From positions 1-27,568 of the forward strand of contig RYWJ01000011.1 of assembly GCA_003979185.1 (NCBI GenBank): a stretch of DNA of 27,568 nt, written 5' to 3'. A program made the position numbers and the translations under genes. This document shows, in pieces, positions 1-7,635 of this stretch (position 1 is the stretch's first letter; the number at the start of each line of letters is the position of its first letter). Below the pieces are notes generated by a model. The model did no database searches and had not been told where the DNA came from. It saw only the letters and a program-made list of their open reading frames with translations. Origin of the DNA: Candidatus Saccharimonadota bacterium. Lineage in GTDB: Bacteria > Patescibacteriota > Saccharimonadia > Saccharimonadales > Saccharimonadaceae.

Positions 1-518
1 CTACTTAAGTATGATACTTCTCCTACTGGTGCTATAGTACTAAGATTTGGTGTAGTAATAGTTAGCGAGGTGGAGGAAGATACTGCACGAGATATTGTAT
101 AGTTAGTGCTATCTACATTTGTTACATCCCCTTCACTTCTTTCTCTTATTATATCTTCATTAGCTACACCTACTTCGTTTCCATCACTTTTTTCTCTTAC
201 TACATCTTCATAACTATTAGAGCTCCCCATGGTATTAGTATTAGTGCTGTTACTAGTACTATTACCATCCTCTTGTGCATATACTCTACTATCTACTACA
301 TAAGGATTACCTATCATACCAACTAAAAGGAGGGCTAGAATACTATGTAGAGGAATAACGTTATAATACTTATTACCATAAGGGCATCTACTACTATTAT
401 TATTATAGTTATGAATATAGTTAGTACTATGACTAGTACTACTATAGTCCTTATACCTATTTCTAGTAGTATCCTTTCTTCTACTAGTAAGCTTAGGTTT
501 AGTATTATACTGTAGCAT
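1..518 (-). CDS. N-terminal part of a secreted Ser/Thr/Asn-rich surface protein (runs off left edge)
   Basis: The frame is open from ATG (516-518) to the window edge, giving 172 residues with no stop. A strong ribosome binding site (AAAGGAGGG) lies 6 nt before the ATG. Residues 1-53 are hydrophilic and basic. Residues 54-70 (VIPLHSILALLLVGMIG) form one hydrophobic segment, followed by a signal-peptidase-like site VYA|QE at 79-83. That reads as a long-N-region signal peptide or an anchor. The exported part is low-complexity and rich in Ser, Thr and Asn. It contains an imperfect repeat (EDVVREKSDG, then EDIIRERSEG about 17 residues later). Codon use is peculiar: AGT, ACT, AAT, TAT, GTA, AGA and ATA dominate, unlike the core genes nearby. 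The function and the C-terminus are unknown. By context it may be a FISUMP-type surface protein like the one at the right edge, which is inference. Confidence 0.75.
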   Translation of the reverse strand, partial: MLQYNTKPKLTSRRKDTTRNRYKDYSSTSHSTNYIHNYNNNSSRCPYGNKYYNVIPLHSILALLLVGMIGNPYVVDSRVYAQEDGNSTSNSTNTNTMGSSNSYEDVVREKSDGNEVGVANEDIIRERSEGDVTNVDSTNYTISRAVSSSTSLTITTPNLSTIAPVGEVSYLS

Positions 519-578
519 GTGGCCCTCCTTTTAAGAAATAGTGACCATCCGCAACGCAAAAAATGACACCACGAATGG

Positions 579-693
579 TGATCAAACTAAAGCTAAGTAG
601 TGCTTCCACTAAAACTTAGCCACTCATGGTGCCATCTTATTGTTTTAGGGGAAGCTGCATTAGCTAGAATACAGTTTCGCTTTAGTTTGATCA
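579..693. repeat. 115-bp imperfect palindrome (nested inverted repeat)
   Basis: A perfect 15-bp inverted repeat (579-593 with 679-693) encloses a second pair (602-615 with 642-655, 13 of 14 matching). The stretch between the two arm pairs is also largely complementary, and the right arm carries a short insertion. The loop is about 26 nt (616-641). It sits upstream of the left surface-protein gene and 230 bp from cassette C. It could be a folded RNA, a recombination site or a non-autonomous element end. No known family was recognised. Confidence 0.6.
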
Positions 694-786
694 AGTCTAA
701 TTATATATTGAATTGGTTTGTGGAGCAAGACATTACGGCGTTAAAAAGCATTGAAGGAAAGAGAATATAAATGAAAGATTAATATC

Positions 787-899
787 ACACCAGCCTATCC
801 CTAAAGCTTGTCCGCAGTTTACAAACGAGGAGAAGATGACACGCACCCGTAACGACGGGATGCGTGGACACCGCAAGCTTTAGGGATATGGCTGGGTGT
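787..899. repeat. 113-bp imperfect palindrome with internal hairpin, next to cassette C
   Basis: Fifteen perfect base pairs (796-810 with 874-888) are extended by a further arm (787-795 with 890-899, one bulge). Inside is an 11-bp hairpin (840-850 with 855-866, one bulge, 4-nt loop). It starts 25 bp beyond the 3' end of cassette C. The cloverleaf-like fold suggests either a structured RNA or a DNA cruciform used in recombination. It does not show the conserved cores of SRP RNA, RNase P RNA or tmRNA as far as could be judged by eye. Confidence 0.6.
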
Positions 900-924
900 A
901 ATATGGAAACCATCCTTGTATCCA

Positions 925-1154
925 CCTCACCACCCTTAACCCATATACTATTTAGGTAGTAGCGACGCAGCGTATGGAGAAGCCGTCATAGCGACTACTG
1001 GTGTCGGCTGGGGCGACATTGGAGTTATCAATCCAAAGGGTGTATGTGCGCCGACTATCATCGGAGTAGACGGTACGCGACCAATAATTGCCGTTGGAGT
1101 CAGGACGGTTAAGCTTACCATCCCAGACGCCTCCGGCATAAGGGAAGTTGTAGG
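925..1154 (-). pseudogene. Variable-repeat cassette C (C-terminal end of FISUMP/C-type-lectin-like domain, no start)
   Basis: Read on the minus strand, codons from about 1155 down to the TAA near 950 encode 66 residues, beginning YNFPYAGGVW and ending GFSIRCVATT. An in-frame TGA lies about 9 codons upstream, and no start codon or N-terminal gene precedes it. It aligns without gaps to cassettes A and B. The constant positions are YNFPYAG, YWSRTV and the tail SIRCVATT. The variable columns coincide with those of A and B, but C also carries several silent third-position changes, so it is the most diverged copy. After the stop, 27 nt are identical to the other cassettes. A longer open frame here (948-1181) is in a different frame and is probably a shadow. 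Confidence 0.7.
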
Positions 1155-1424
1155 TGGTGAAGGTGGAGCCATCTCATACATATCCTATTTAACTTAGGGT
1201 TTTCGTACAAGATATTGATTTATTAAACGACAATTGATGGCTCTGTCCCTAATTTTGACTTTAATCATGCTTTGTGTTATGAAATGGTACTTTTGTGTCA
1301 AAATCACCAATTTTAGCCTACTTTAAAGCAGCATTTTTCCGTTTAAGCCTATTTAGAGCCATTCTGAGCGATTTTTCTTAAAACCTTGGTATGAGAGCGG
1401 TTTTGATCTAAAAGGCGCTAGAGG
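1155..1424. other. AT-rich spacer between divergent cassettes C and A
   Basis: About 270 bp separates the 5' ends of the two back-to-back cassettes. I see no open frame of useful length, no convincing promoter and no RNA gene. The only notable feature is TTTTGAC/GTCAAAA inverted half-sites in the 1252-1305 region. Confidence 0.4.
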
Positions 1425-1743
1425 GTGTCTAGAGAGGCGGGGATCTTCTGTTTTACTAGTGCCGCTGGCATCGCTAATAGCTCTGCCGGTTCTAACAAGA
1501 TCCGCTCAGCTCCCTACAACTTCCCTTATGCCGGGAGCGTCAGCGATAGCTCACTGTACTATGTCGGCTCCTACGGCTACTATTGGTCACGTACTGTCCG
1601 CTCTGGTAATAGTCAGGGCGCGTACAACCTGACGTTCGGTAGCTCCATTGTCAACCCAGCCAACTACTTCAGCCGTTACTACGGCTTCTCCATACGCTGC
1701 GTCGCTACTACCTAAATAGTATATGGGTTAAGGGTGGTGAGGG
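1425..1743 (+). pseudogene. Variable-repeat cassette A (C-terminal part of FISUMP/C-type-lectin-like domain)
   Basis: A 96-codon frame could start at GTG 1425, but no good ribosome binding site precedes it and a TAG lies two codons upstream in frame. The last 66 codons are the shared cassette (YNFPYAGSVS to IRCVATT). The approximately 28 codons before it resemble the middle of the FISUMP domain of the right-edge gene (ending IRSAPYNF there LRSNPYNF). The DNA block shared with cassette B is exactly 235 bp long in both (1509-1743) and continues 27 nt and more past the stop. It could be a 5'-truncated gene, a retargeted variable repeat or a silent donor cassette. Independent expression is doubtful. 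Confidence 0.7.
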
Positions 1744-1825
1744 GATGTAGTACTATAATCCGGAATAGCTAACACTCGGAGGATCTAACTATTTTTAAGC
1801 TTCACTATACTATATAGGTATTACA

Positions 1826-1834
1826 TGGTATAAT
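1826..1834 (+). promoter_or_regulatory. Extended -10 promoter (TGGTATAAT) of the GT4 gene
   Basis: TGG followed by the consensus hexamer TATAAT ends 8 nt before the ATG at 1843. The start of transcription would fall at or within 1-2 nt of the ATG, and no ribosome binding site is present, so a leaderless mRNA is likely. No good -35 is visible. Confidence 0.6.
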
Positions 1835-1842
1835 AAATATAT

Positions 1843-3135
1843 ATGCGTATTGCAATTACTTCAGATTTATATTATCCTATGTCCAATGGTGTAGCTGTGT
1901 TCGCACACAATCTAGCGAAAGGTTTAGCAAAGCAAGGGCACGAAGTGATGGTTCTGTGTCCGAGTTTTAAGGGGCGACACTACCGGATGAAGCGTGACGG
2001 TGTGACAACTATCTATTTGCGATCAATTCGCTTTCCGTTTTATCCTGATCAGATTAATGCGATACCCGAAGGCAAGAAGATTCTCAAGAAAGTGTCGGTG
2101 CCGCGTTTGGCCTACCGCCATGGACTTTGGATTACGGTAGATCCTTATCCTGAGCTGAAAAAAGCTCTCAATAAGTTCCAGCCAGACGTTATTCATAATC
2201 AGACTGCAGAGATGGTTGCTTTTGCTGCTCGACGGTATGCTAAAAAGTACAATGTACCGATGGTTAGCACTGGACATGCTTATCCAGACAATATTACGAG
2301 CCAGGTAAAATTATTGAAGCCAATTAAAAAACCGCTAGATGCAGTTTTGCGGACGTATATGGCGAGCTTTCTGAAGCATTCTGAATATGCAACAATGCCG
2401 ACCGAGATGGCGATTGAAGATTTAGTTCCAAAAAATCGGCGACGCTTCAGCGTGACGGTTGAGCCATTATCGAACGGTGTGGATTTATCGCAATTTAATC
2501 CTGGCAAGCCGAAGCTGAAAGTTCTAAAACACTATCATTTAGATACAAAAGTTCCTCGTGTTCTGTTTGTGGGGAGGATCGATCCAGAAAAAAGTTTAAG
2601 CAATATTGTGAATGCTTTTGCAGGCGTGCTAGAAAAGGTGCCTAATGCTGAGTTGGTAATCGTTGGTGATGGCACCGATCGGCGACATTTGATTGATTTA
2701 GCCGAAGCTTTAGGTATTACGGAGAATGTGAAGTTTCCTGGGCGAATTATGCCACCAGATGTCGTGGAGATTTATCATTCGGCGACAGTTTTTGCGACCG
2801 CAAGTGAAACCGAGACGCAAGGTATTGTGTTGATTGAGGCAGCAGCTACAGGCTTGCCACTTGTCGCAGTGGATGCTGGAGCAGTGCGTGAACTTTGTCA
2901 AAATAAGAAAAATGGTATTTTATGTCAGCCAAGAGATATACCAGGACTGACTGATGCGCTAGTAAAAATCTTGCAAAGCGAAGAGCTGCAAGAAAAATAT
3001 GGCGCTTATAGTCTAGAAGTTGCGAAAAAACATGACCTGAATCACACTCTGAAACGTTTTGTGGAGATTTATGAAGAGGCTATCCAGCTTAAGGGCAAAA
3101 AGATTTCCCAAAAACGTCGTTTTTGGCGACGATAG
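1843..3135 (+). CDS. GT4 family glycosyltransferase
   Basis: This 430-residue protein is a retaining GT-B glycosyltransferase of family GT4, probably cytosolic or membrane-peripheral. The N-terminal Rossmann half opens with the donor/acceptor loop pattern SDLYYPMSNGV, where family members bind the acceptor. The C-terminal half has FVGRIDPEKS near residue 244 and the EX7E motif (E324, E332), which contacts the nucleotide-sugar. The C-terminus is basic (KKISQKRRFWRR), which would suit membrane association. Close relatives include diacylglycerol glucosyltransferases and phosphatidyl-myo-inositol mannosyltransferases, so a lipid acceptor is plausible but the substrate cannot be read from sequence. 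It stands alone on the plus strand and ends 3 nt before the stop of the convergent hydrolase gene, with no terminator between them. Confidence 0.9.
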   Translation: MRIAITSDLYYPMSNGVAVFAHNLAKGLAKQGHEVMVLCPSFKGRHYRMKRDGVTTIYLRSIRFPFYPDQINAIPEGKKILKKVSVPRLAYRHGLWITVDPYPELKKALNKFQPDVIHNQTAEMVAFAARRYAKKYNVPMVSTGHAYPDNITSQVKLLKPIKKPLDAVLRTYMASFLKHSEYATMPTEMAIEDLVPKNRRRFSVTVEPLSNGVDLSQFNPGKPKLKVLKHYHLDTKVPRVLFVGRIDPEKSLSNIVNAFAGVLEKVPNAELVIVGDGTDRRHLIDLAEALGITENVKFPGRIMPPDVVEIYHSATVFATASETETQGIVLIEAAATGLPLVAVDAGAVRELCQNKKNGILCQPRDIPGLTDALVKILQSEELQEKYGAYSLEVAKKHDLNHTLKRFVEIYEEAIQLKGKKISQKRRFWRR

Positions 3136-3138
3136 TAA

Positions 3139-3897
3139 TTAATTTTCTAGAAAATCGATAATAGCCCGAGCAGTTTCGTGAGGCTTTTCGTAATTATGAA
3201 GATGTCCGCAGTTTGGCAGGAATACGGTTTCGAGATGCTGGTTTGTTGCTAGGCGACAAACATTTTTCTTACCCACCAAGCGATCTTGATCTCCTGCTAG
3301 TAGTAATGTTTCCTGTGGCAGCTGAAAATCGCCAACACAGTACTTGGTCGAGAACTTAGCGGATCGAAACATTTCGGATTTAGAAGGTGGATGATCAGCA
3401 CTGCAGGCGTGCGTTATTTCCATGGTTTTTCGGAAGAGCTTACGATCATGCGGAACAAAAAGGAACTTAGTCGTAATATAATCTACTACACCACGCGGTA
3501 AAAGTGCCGAAAGCGGCGAGATTAGTCTAAACGGTGCTGCGGGGCGATTAGCGATTGGTGAGAGTAGGATTGCTTTACGATTAAAACTCTGTGGGTATAG
3601 GCTCAATGCCGCAGCCACCACGATTGATCCCATAGAATGCCCGACCAGTATAGGCTTCTTGAGGTCGTTAGCTTTCGCATAGTCCACAAGAAACTCAGCA
3701 TAAGCCTCTGGAGTGTAGTCAGATAACTTTTTCGCTCCAGCAAAAGGCGAGATAGCTGGCATGAAAACTTGATAGTTTTGTTTGCGAAGATCCTTGGCAA
3801 TTTCAGATAATCCAACCGGCGACCCACGGAAACCATGCACTAAGATAATCGCAGGCTTTTGACGGTCGGAGGAATGAGGGCAGTTATTTTTTGGCAT
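3139..3897 (-). CDS. Alpha/beta hydrolase (lipase/esterase-like)
   Basis: A 252-residue single-domain serine hydrolase. Visible parts are the oxyanion-hole HGF at 21-23, the nucleophile elbow GHSMGS with Ser88, an acid-bearing loop GDQD (Asp205 likely), and the catalytic His232 in CGHLHNY. There is no signal peptide, so a cytosolic enzyme is expected. The cap region (about 100-180) is short and the substrate is unknown; carboxylesterase or monoacylglycerol-lipase-like activity is possible. Its start overlaps the end of the glutaredoxin gene by 14 nt, which implies co-transcription and translational coupling. Only a weak ribosome binding site precedes the ATG. Confidence 0.85.
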   Translation of the reverse strand: MPKNNCPHSSDRQKPAIILVHGFRGSPVGLSEIAKDLRKQNYQVFMPAISPFAGAKKLSDYTPEAYAEFLVDYAKANDLKKPILVGHSMGSIVVAAALSLYPQSFNRKAILLSPIANRPAAPFRLISPLSALLPRGVVDYITTKFLFVPHDRKLFRKTMEITHACSADHPPSKSEMFRSAKFSTKYCVGDFQLPQETLLLAGDQDRLVGKKNVCRLATNQHLETVFLPNCGHLHNYEKPHETARAIIDFLEN

Positions 3898-4096
3898 TTT
3901 CTAAGGCTTTTTTGATAGTCGGACGGTCAAATCCTAAAATACGCTCACCATTAATTTCGGTAACCGGTACTGCTTCAATTCCGGGAACTCTAGTATTAGT
4001 AATATCAATTTCTTCATATTCTACGCCTTGCCCATCTAGCCAATCCATAAGGGCGTGACAATATGGACAGGTTTGTGTGGAATATACTCTAATCAT
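3884..4096 (-). CDS. Glutaredoxin-like thiol-disulfide oxidoreductase
   Basis: A 70-residue minimal glutaredoxin. It has the redox motif C10-P-Y-C13, the cis-proline at V43-P44, and a GFD turn at 55-57. The short length fits NrdH/Grx-type proteins. It would reduce disulfides in the cytosol or supply electrons to a reductase such as ribonucleotide reductase; the partner is not in the window. It has its own leaderless-type promoter 6 nt upstream of ATG and overlaps the hydrolase downstream. Confidence 0.88.
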   Translation of the reverse strand: MIRVYSTQTCPYCHALMDWLDGQGVEYEEIDITNTRVPGIEAVPVTEINGERILGFDRPTIKKALENAKK

Positions 4097-4102
4097 AATT
4101 TA

Positions 4103-4111
4103 ATTATAACA
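4103..4111 (-). promoter_or_regulatory. Leaderless extended -10 promoter of the glutaredoxin gene
   Basis: On the minus strand TGT-TATAAT is followed by exactly 6 nt and then the ATG, placing +1 on the start codon. No ribosome binding site and no -35 consensus are visible. Confidence 0.6.
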
Positions 4112-4144
4112 CGTATGACGTCATAAGGCGAAAGTTTCAGAAAC

Positions 4145-5338
4145 TTATTTATGATACTTTTTGGCGGCATCCATTTGTGGGTCGCGGCTGAGGTTGATAT
4201 CTTCGTAAGTACGCTCAACCTCTACATCTGGCGTGATACCTTCTCCATTAATACTCGATCCTTTTGGAGTGTACCAGCGAGCGGTCGTGGTTTTGAGGGT
4301 TGCGCCGTTGGACAAATCTAGTAAGGTCTGCACGACACCCTTGCCGAAAGTCTGCTCGCCAAGGATAGTGGCTTTATCATAATCTTTGAGTGCACCAGCG
4401 ACAATCTCTGAAGCGGAGGCGGTTCCACCATTAACCAGAACGATGGTTTCCATATTGGCTAGTTTAGCCTGACCACGATTGGACTTCATAATCTCTTCGC
4501 GGTCGTTTTTACTCTTTTGAATCAGAATATTCTCATTATCAATCCATAATGACAGAAGATCTTTGGCTGCAGAAACGTATCCGCCACCATTACTACGTAA
4601 GTCTAAAATAACCTTTTTAATACCTTTTTTCTCAAACTCCTCATTGACGATTTTTTGGATCAGCGTACCCGTGTCGTTGTCAAATCGGGTTACTGTGATA
4701 ATTGCGGTTGTGCTATCATAATCAACGTAGGCAGAAACATTATTGATCGCTTCTCGTACGAGCTCAAAGGTCTTCTCCTCGTTACCTCGCATCACCGTGA
4801 GCTTAACTTTAGTACCGGCTTCACCTTGTAACTTGGAGGCAATATATTCCGAACCTTTGTCATAGACTAGCTCATCGTTAATCTTATAGATAATATCGCC
4901 GGCCTTGACACCCGCTTTCCCAGCTGGATTATCTGGCAAAGTTCGCAATATACGTACATAGCCATCGCGCAAAGCCATTTCTACACCAATACCTGCACCC
5001 ACATTGCCGTGCAAGGCATCCTGATATTCTCTCGCTTCTTCACGGTTCATGTAGACGGTGTATGCGTCACCAAGCGACTCCACCATTCCCTTTTTAGCCC
5101 CGTCAAGCAGGACTGATTTATCCAGTTCTCCGTCATAATACGTAGCTAGAGTGTCATATACTTCATCTAGACTACTCCAGTCGTTTTTGGTGTGGCCCTT
5201 GAAGCCTAAGTAAGGCAAGAAATTTGAAGCGAAAGTATTCCAGTTTAGTCCGACGAAAATACCGATAGCCAAAGTCGCAAAAGCTCCAATAATTGCACCG
5301 CCTAGGCTAACTTGTCGTTCTTCCCATTGTTTAGTCAT
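4145..5338 (-). CDS. ctpA: S41 C-terminal processing peptidase (CtpA/CtpB-like) with PDZ domain
   Basis: A 397-residue protease with one N-terminal membrane segment (about 12-31), so the catalytic part faces outside. A PDZ domain spans about 112-198 (GVEMALRDGYVRI, AGDIIYKIND). The S41 protease core follows: LDLRSNGGG at 246-253, then catalytic Ser308 in GGTASASEI, Lys333 in FGKGVVQ and Gln337. The 25-residue Ser-Lys spacing matches the Ser-Lys dyad of CtpB/Prc. Such proteases trim or degrade exported proteins, including cell-wall hydrolases. Its place directly after the CHAP hydrolase gene suggests a role in envelope turnover (inference). It has its own leaderless-type promoter. Confidence 0.93.
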   Translation of the reverse strand: MTKQWEERQVSLGGAIIGAFATLAIGIFVGLNWNTFASNFLPYLGFKGHTKNDWSSLDEVYDTLATYYDGELDKSVLLDGAKKGMVESLGDAYTVYMNREEAREYQDALHGNVGAGIGVEMALRDGYVRILRTLPDNPAGKAGVKAGDIIYKINDELVYDKGSEYIASKLQGEAGTKVKLTVMRGNEEKTFELVREAINNVSAYVDYDSTTAIITVTRFDNDTGTLIQKIVNEEFEKKGIKKVILDLRSNGGGYVSAAKDLLSLWIDNENILIQKSKNDREEIMKSNRGQAKLANMETIVLVNGGTASASEIVAGALKDYDKATILGEQTFGKGVVQTLLDLSNGATLKTTTARWYTPKGSSINGEGITPDVEVERTYEDINLSRDPQMDAAKKYHK

Positions 5339-5344
5339 AGTTTT

Positions 5345-5353
5345 ATTTTAGCA
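5345..5353 (-). promoter_or_regulatory. Leaderless extended -10 promoter of the S41 protease gene
   Basis: TGC-TAAAAT, then 6 nt, then ATG on the minus strand. The -35 region does not resemble TTGACA and no ribosome binding site is present. Confidence 0.5.
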
Positions 5354-5390
5354 CATTAGCCTAAGAATAATCCAAAAACTATGTTTTATG

Positions 5391-6548
5391 TTACCACAAA
5401 CGTTGGTCAAGATGGATATAGCGGTACAAGTACGGATTTACATTATAACGTGCGCCAAAATCACCAGGTAAACCACTTTTCGAGCTAGCTGTATTATTAT
5501 ATTCTGTGAGGTTGATGGTGCCATTTGAGTTGACGCTTTCTACCCACATGACGTGACCATAGATACCAGCCGTGCTGTAAGCTATAGCGTGTGGAGCAGG
5601 GTTACTATCTACGACATATCCATAGCGTTGTGCTGAATAGCCCCAACTTTTAGCATCGCCCCAAGAAGAAATATAAATTCCCCAGCGTTCTTGTGCTTTC
5701 CAACCAGCATAGCTAGTACACTGACAAACATATCCACCAACGACGATATAACCTACATTGTCGCGTGGGCAACGGTCGCGATAAGGATAACTATTGTAAC
5801 CTTCGCCAACCACACCGCCATTGTTATATTTAGCAATTTCAGCAGCGATTTCACGTTGCATAGTCTGGCGCGCAGCCTCAGAATCACGTTGATATGCAGC
5901 AGAATCATTTTCGTACCGTGCGATTAGACTTGCTTGCTGGTTGCGCTTGTTAGTGGCTTCGTTGCGGCTAATTTCAGTACTAGCGATCAGCGCATCGACG
6001 CTAGCCTTTTGCTTTTCCAATTCCTCCTTCAACTCGCGTATAGTGCGCGTAGAGGTAGTGACTTGATTTTTAACATTAGTTTGACGATTTTGTTTTTCAG
6101 CAAAATCTCCCAGTGACTTACTACTAGCTAACATGGCGATTGTATCGGTTTCGCCTTCAAAGTGCATCGTGACTAGCAGCTTAGCAAGAGCAGTTTGTTG
6201 CAAGGTGAGCTTTTCTTGATTTAGCGTAATTTGTGCGTTTAGATCGTTCGCGATAGCTTGATTACGGGTAATTTCGTCTTCCAGCGCGGCAATTTCTGCA
6301 TTCAGGCGTGCGACTTCTCCTTCTAGAGTATTGGCATAAGCGGCTAGTTCCTTGGCACGTGCTTCCGATGCGGTAGCACGATCAGCTGCTTCACGACAAG
6401 CTTGTGTGACGCATCCGTAAGGATAGGCTTGAACTTCTTCATCATTTTCTAAAAATATAATCTGAGTGATTAAAAAAGTGCATACTAAGACTAGCCCAGC
6501 GATTAAGCTTCTAAGACCAATGGTTTTGTGTTTTTGTGACATTTTCAT
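5391..6548 (-). CDS. Secreted peptidoglycan hydrolase, coiled coil plus CHAP domain (PcsB-like)
   Basis: A 385-residue exported protein. A signal peptide or anchor lies at about 13-33, with a possible cleavage near EVQAYPYG. A long alpha-helical coiled coil covers about 50-235 (repeats of AEIAALEDEI type, QITLNQEKLTLQQ). After a linker, a C-terminal CHAP domain (about 250-385) has catalytic Cys277 (QCTSYAGWK) and His332 (GHVMWVE). CHAP domains cleave peptidoglycan as amidases or endopeptidases. The coiled-coil plus CHAP layout is that of streptococcal PcsB, which FtsEX activates across the membrane. Here ftsE and ftsX lie immediately upstream, so the same partnership is likely. Two possible starts (6548 and 6542) differ by two residues. 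Confidence 0.9.
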   Translation of the reverse strand: MKMSQKHKTIGLRSLIAGLVLVCTFLITQIIFLENDEEVQAYPYGCVTQACREAADRATASEARAKELAAYANTLEGEVARLNAEIAALEDEITRNQAIANDLNAQITLNQEKLTLQQTALAKLLVTMHFEGETDTIAMLASSKSLGDFAEKQNRQTNVKNQVTTSTRTIRELKEELEKQKASVDALIASTEISRNEATNKRNQQASLIARYENDSAAYQRDSEAARQTMQREIAAEIAKYNNGGVVGEGYNSYPYRDRCPRDNVGYIVVGGYVCQCTSYAGWKAQERWGIYISSWGDAKSWGYSAQRYGYVVDSNPAPHAIAYSTAGIYGHVMWVESVNSNGTINLTEYNNTASSKSGLPGDFGARYNVNPYLYRYIHLDQRLW

Positions 6549-6554
6549 ATATAT

Positions 6555-6563
6555 TATATATCA
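6555..6563 (-). promoter_or_regulatory. Possible leaderless promoter of the CHAP hydrolase gene
   Basis: TGA-TATATA, 6 nt, then ATG (6548) on the minus strand. A better hexamer TATAAT (6553-6558) overlaps it and would instead serve the second ATG at 6542. It is only moderately convincing because the region is AT-rich. Confidence 0.35.
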
Positions 6564-6584
6564 CACTTATGCTTAGAAGTAAAG

Positions 6585-7625
6585 TTACTTGAGGTATTTT
6601 TGCATGGCGAGACGAGCAGAGATAAGCCCAATGAGCATACCAATACCGATCACAACTAGATAAACAATAACAAGTCTACCAGTATCCATAAACATAGTGA
6701 CCGTAGAGATATCAATATTATAGCCAACCAGGCTTGGCGCGAGTAGGCGGTAGCCACCATACGCTATTGTACTAGCGAGCAACCCCGAGATGATCCCGCA
6801 AATTTGTGCTTCAACTAAGAATGGTCCTCGGATAAAGTTTGTATCTGCCCCGACTAGACGCATCATGTAGATTTCTTCACGTCGAGAGAAAATAGCCATA
6901 CGAATTGTATTAAAAATCATCAAAACGGAAATAATTAAGAAGACTGTCCCAAGAATCAAACCACCATTTTTGGCGATATTGGCCCACGAACTGATCGTGG
7001 CAATTTCTGCTTGGTTTACATCATATGTCGGTTCGATTTCTGGATCGATATTCTCTTGGATAATTTCAGTTGTAGACACAATGTTCTTGAGCTGATCTAG
7101 ATTATCTGGATTATAAACCTTAATACGCATGGCTGCTTGCATGGTGCTAAGCATGAGCTCACTCATACTTTCATCTTTCAAGGCAAGCATGAGGTCTTCA
7201 TTGTCCTGATTCTCCTCAAGGAATTTTTGATACTCCATTGCAGAGTCTGTAATCGCAATCTCCTTGACGTTAGGATCAGTCTTAATCATGCTAGCTATAT
7301 TATCTAGTACTTCAAGGCTAGTACCAGGTTTGTAATAGACTGTAATATCAATCTTATCGCGTAGAGTTTCGGCAGTTGAATTAAGTACTAAACTCGCGCC
7401 CACTGTGACTAGCAAAATAACCAACGTGACAGTCATGACTAGTGTAGCAGCGATTGAAAGCCAAATGTTTCGTGTAAAGCTCGCAGCGCCATATTTAATG
7501 ACTCGACCAGTACTTCTGACCTTGCTGACACTACTGTTTTCAACGAGCGTCTTGAGATTTTCTTTTTGTTTGAGGCGAGTTTCTCTGTCGATAATTCGCC
7601 CAGGTTTTTTGTTGCGTTTTTCCAC
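6585..7625 (-). CDS. ftsX: Cell-division ABC transporter permease FtsX
   Basis: A 346-residue integral membrane protein with four predicted helices: one at about 55-80, then a large extracellular domain at about 81-220, and three helices to the C-terminus. The conserved FtsX/MacB core is visible as FSRREEIYMMRLVGAD near 247-262. FtsX carries the conformational signal from FtsE to an extracellular cell-wall hydrolase at the division site. The N-terminal 50 residues are basic and cytosolic. The start is GTG with a ribosome binding site (TAGGAG), 10 nt after the ftsE stop, so the two are one transcript. The next gene is the CHAP hydrolase, its probable target. Confidence 0.93.
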   Translation of the reverse strand: MEKRNKKPGRIIDRETRLKQKENLKTLVENSSVSKVRSTGRVIKYGAASFTRNIWLSIAATLVMTVTLVILLVTVGASLVLNSTAETLRDKIDITVYYKPGTSLEVLDNIASMIKTDPNVKEIAITDSAMEYQKFLEENQDNEDLMLALKDESMSELMLSTMQAAMRIKVYNPDNLDQLKNIVSTTEIIQENIDPEIEPTYDVNQAEIATISSWANIAKNGGLILGTVFLIISVLMIFNTIRMAIFSRREEIYMMRLVGADTNFIRGPFLVEAQICGIISGLLASTIAYGGYRLLAPSLVGYNIDISTVTMFMDTGRLVIVYLVVIGIGMLIGLISARLAMQKYLK

Positions 7626-7635
7626 TTTTAATCTC

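Noticed and set aside
335..559. A 74-codon minus-strand hydrophobic frame
   Set aside because: It overlaps the surface-protein frame, which has a strong ribosome binding site and runs open to the edge. The hydrophobicity comes from ATT/ATA-rich shadow codons.
579..899. Integron attC-like sites
   Set aside because: The palindromes have attC-like size, but no GTTRRRY core was found at the expected ends and no integrase is present.
787..899. SRP RNA, RNase P RNA or tmRNA
   Set aside because: Conserved cores (for example GGAAGCAG of SRP RNA, GAGGAAAGUC of RNase P) are absent.
948..1181. A 77-codon minus-strand open frame
   Set aside because: It is out of frame with the conserved cassette reading frame and only reflects its base pattern.
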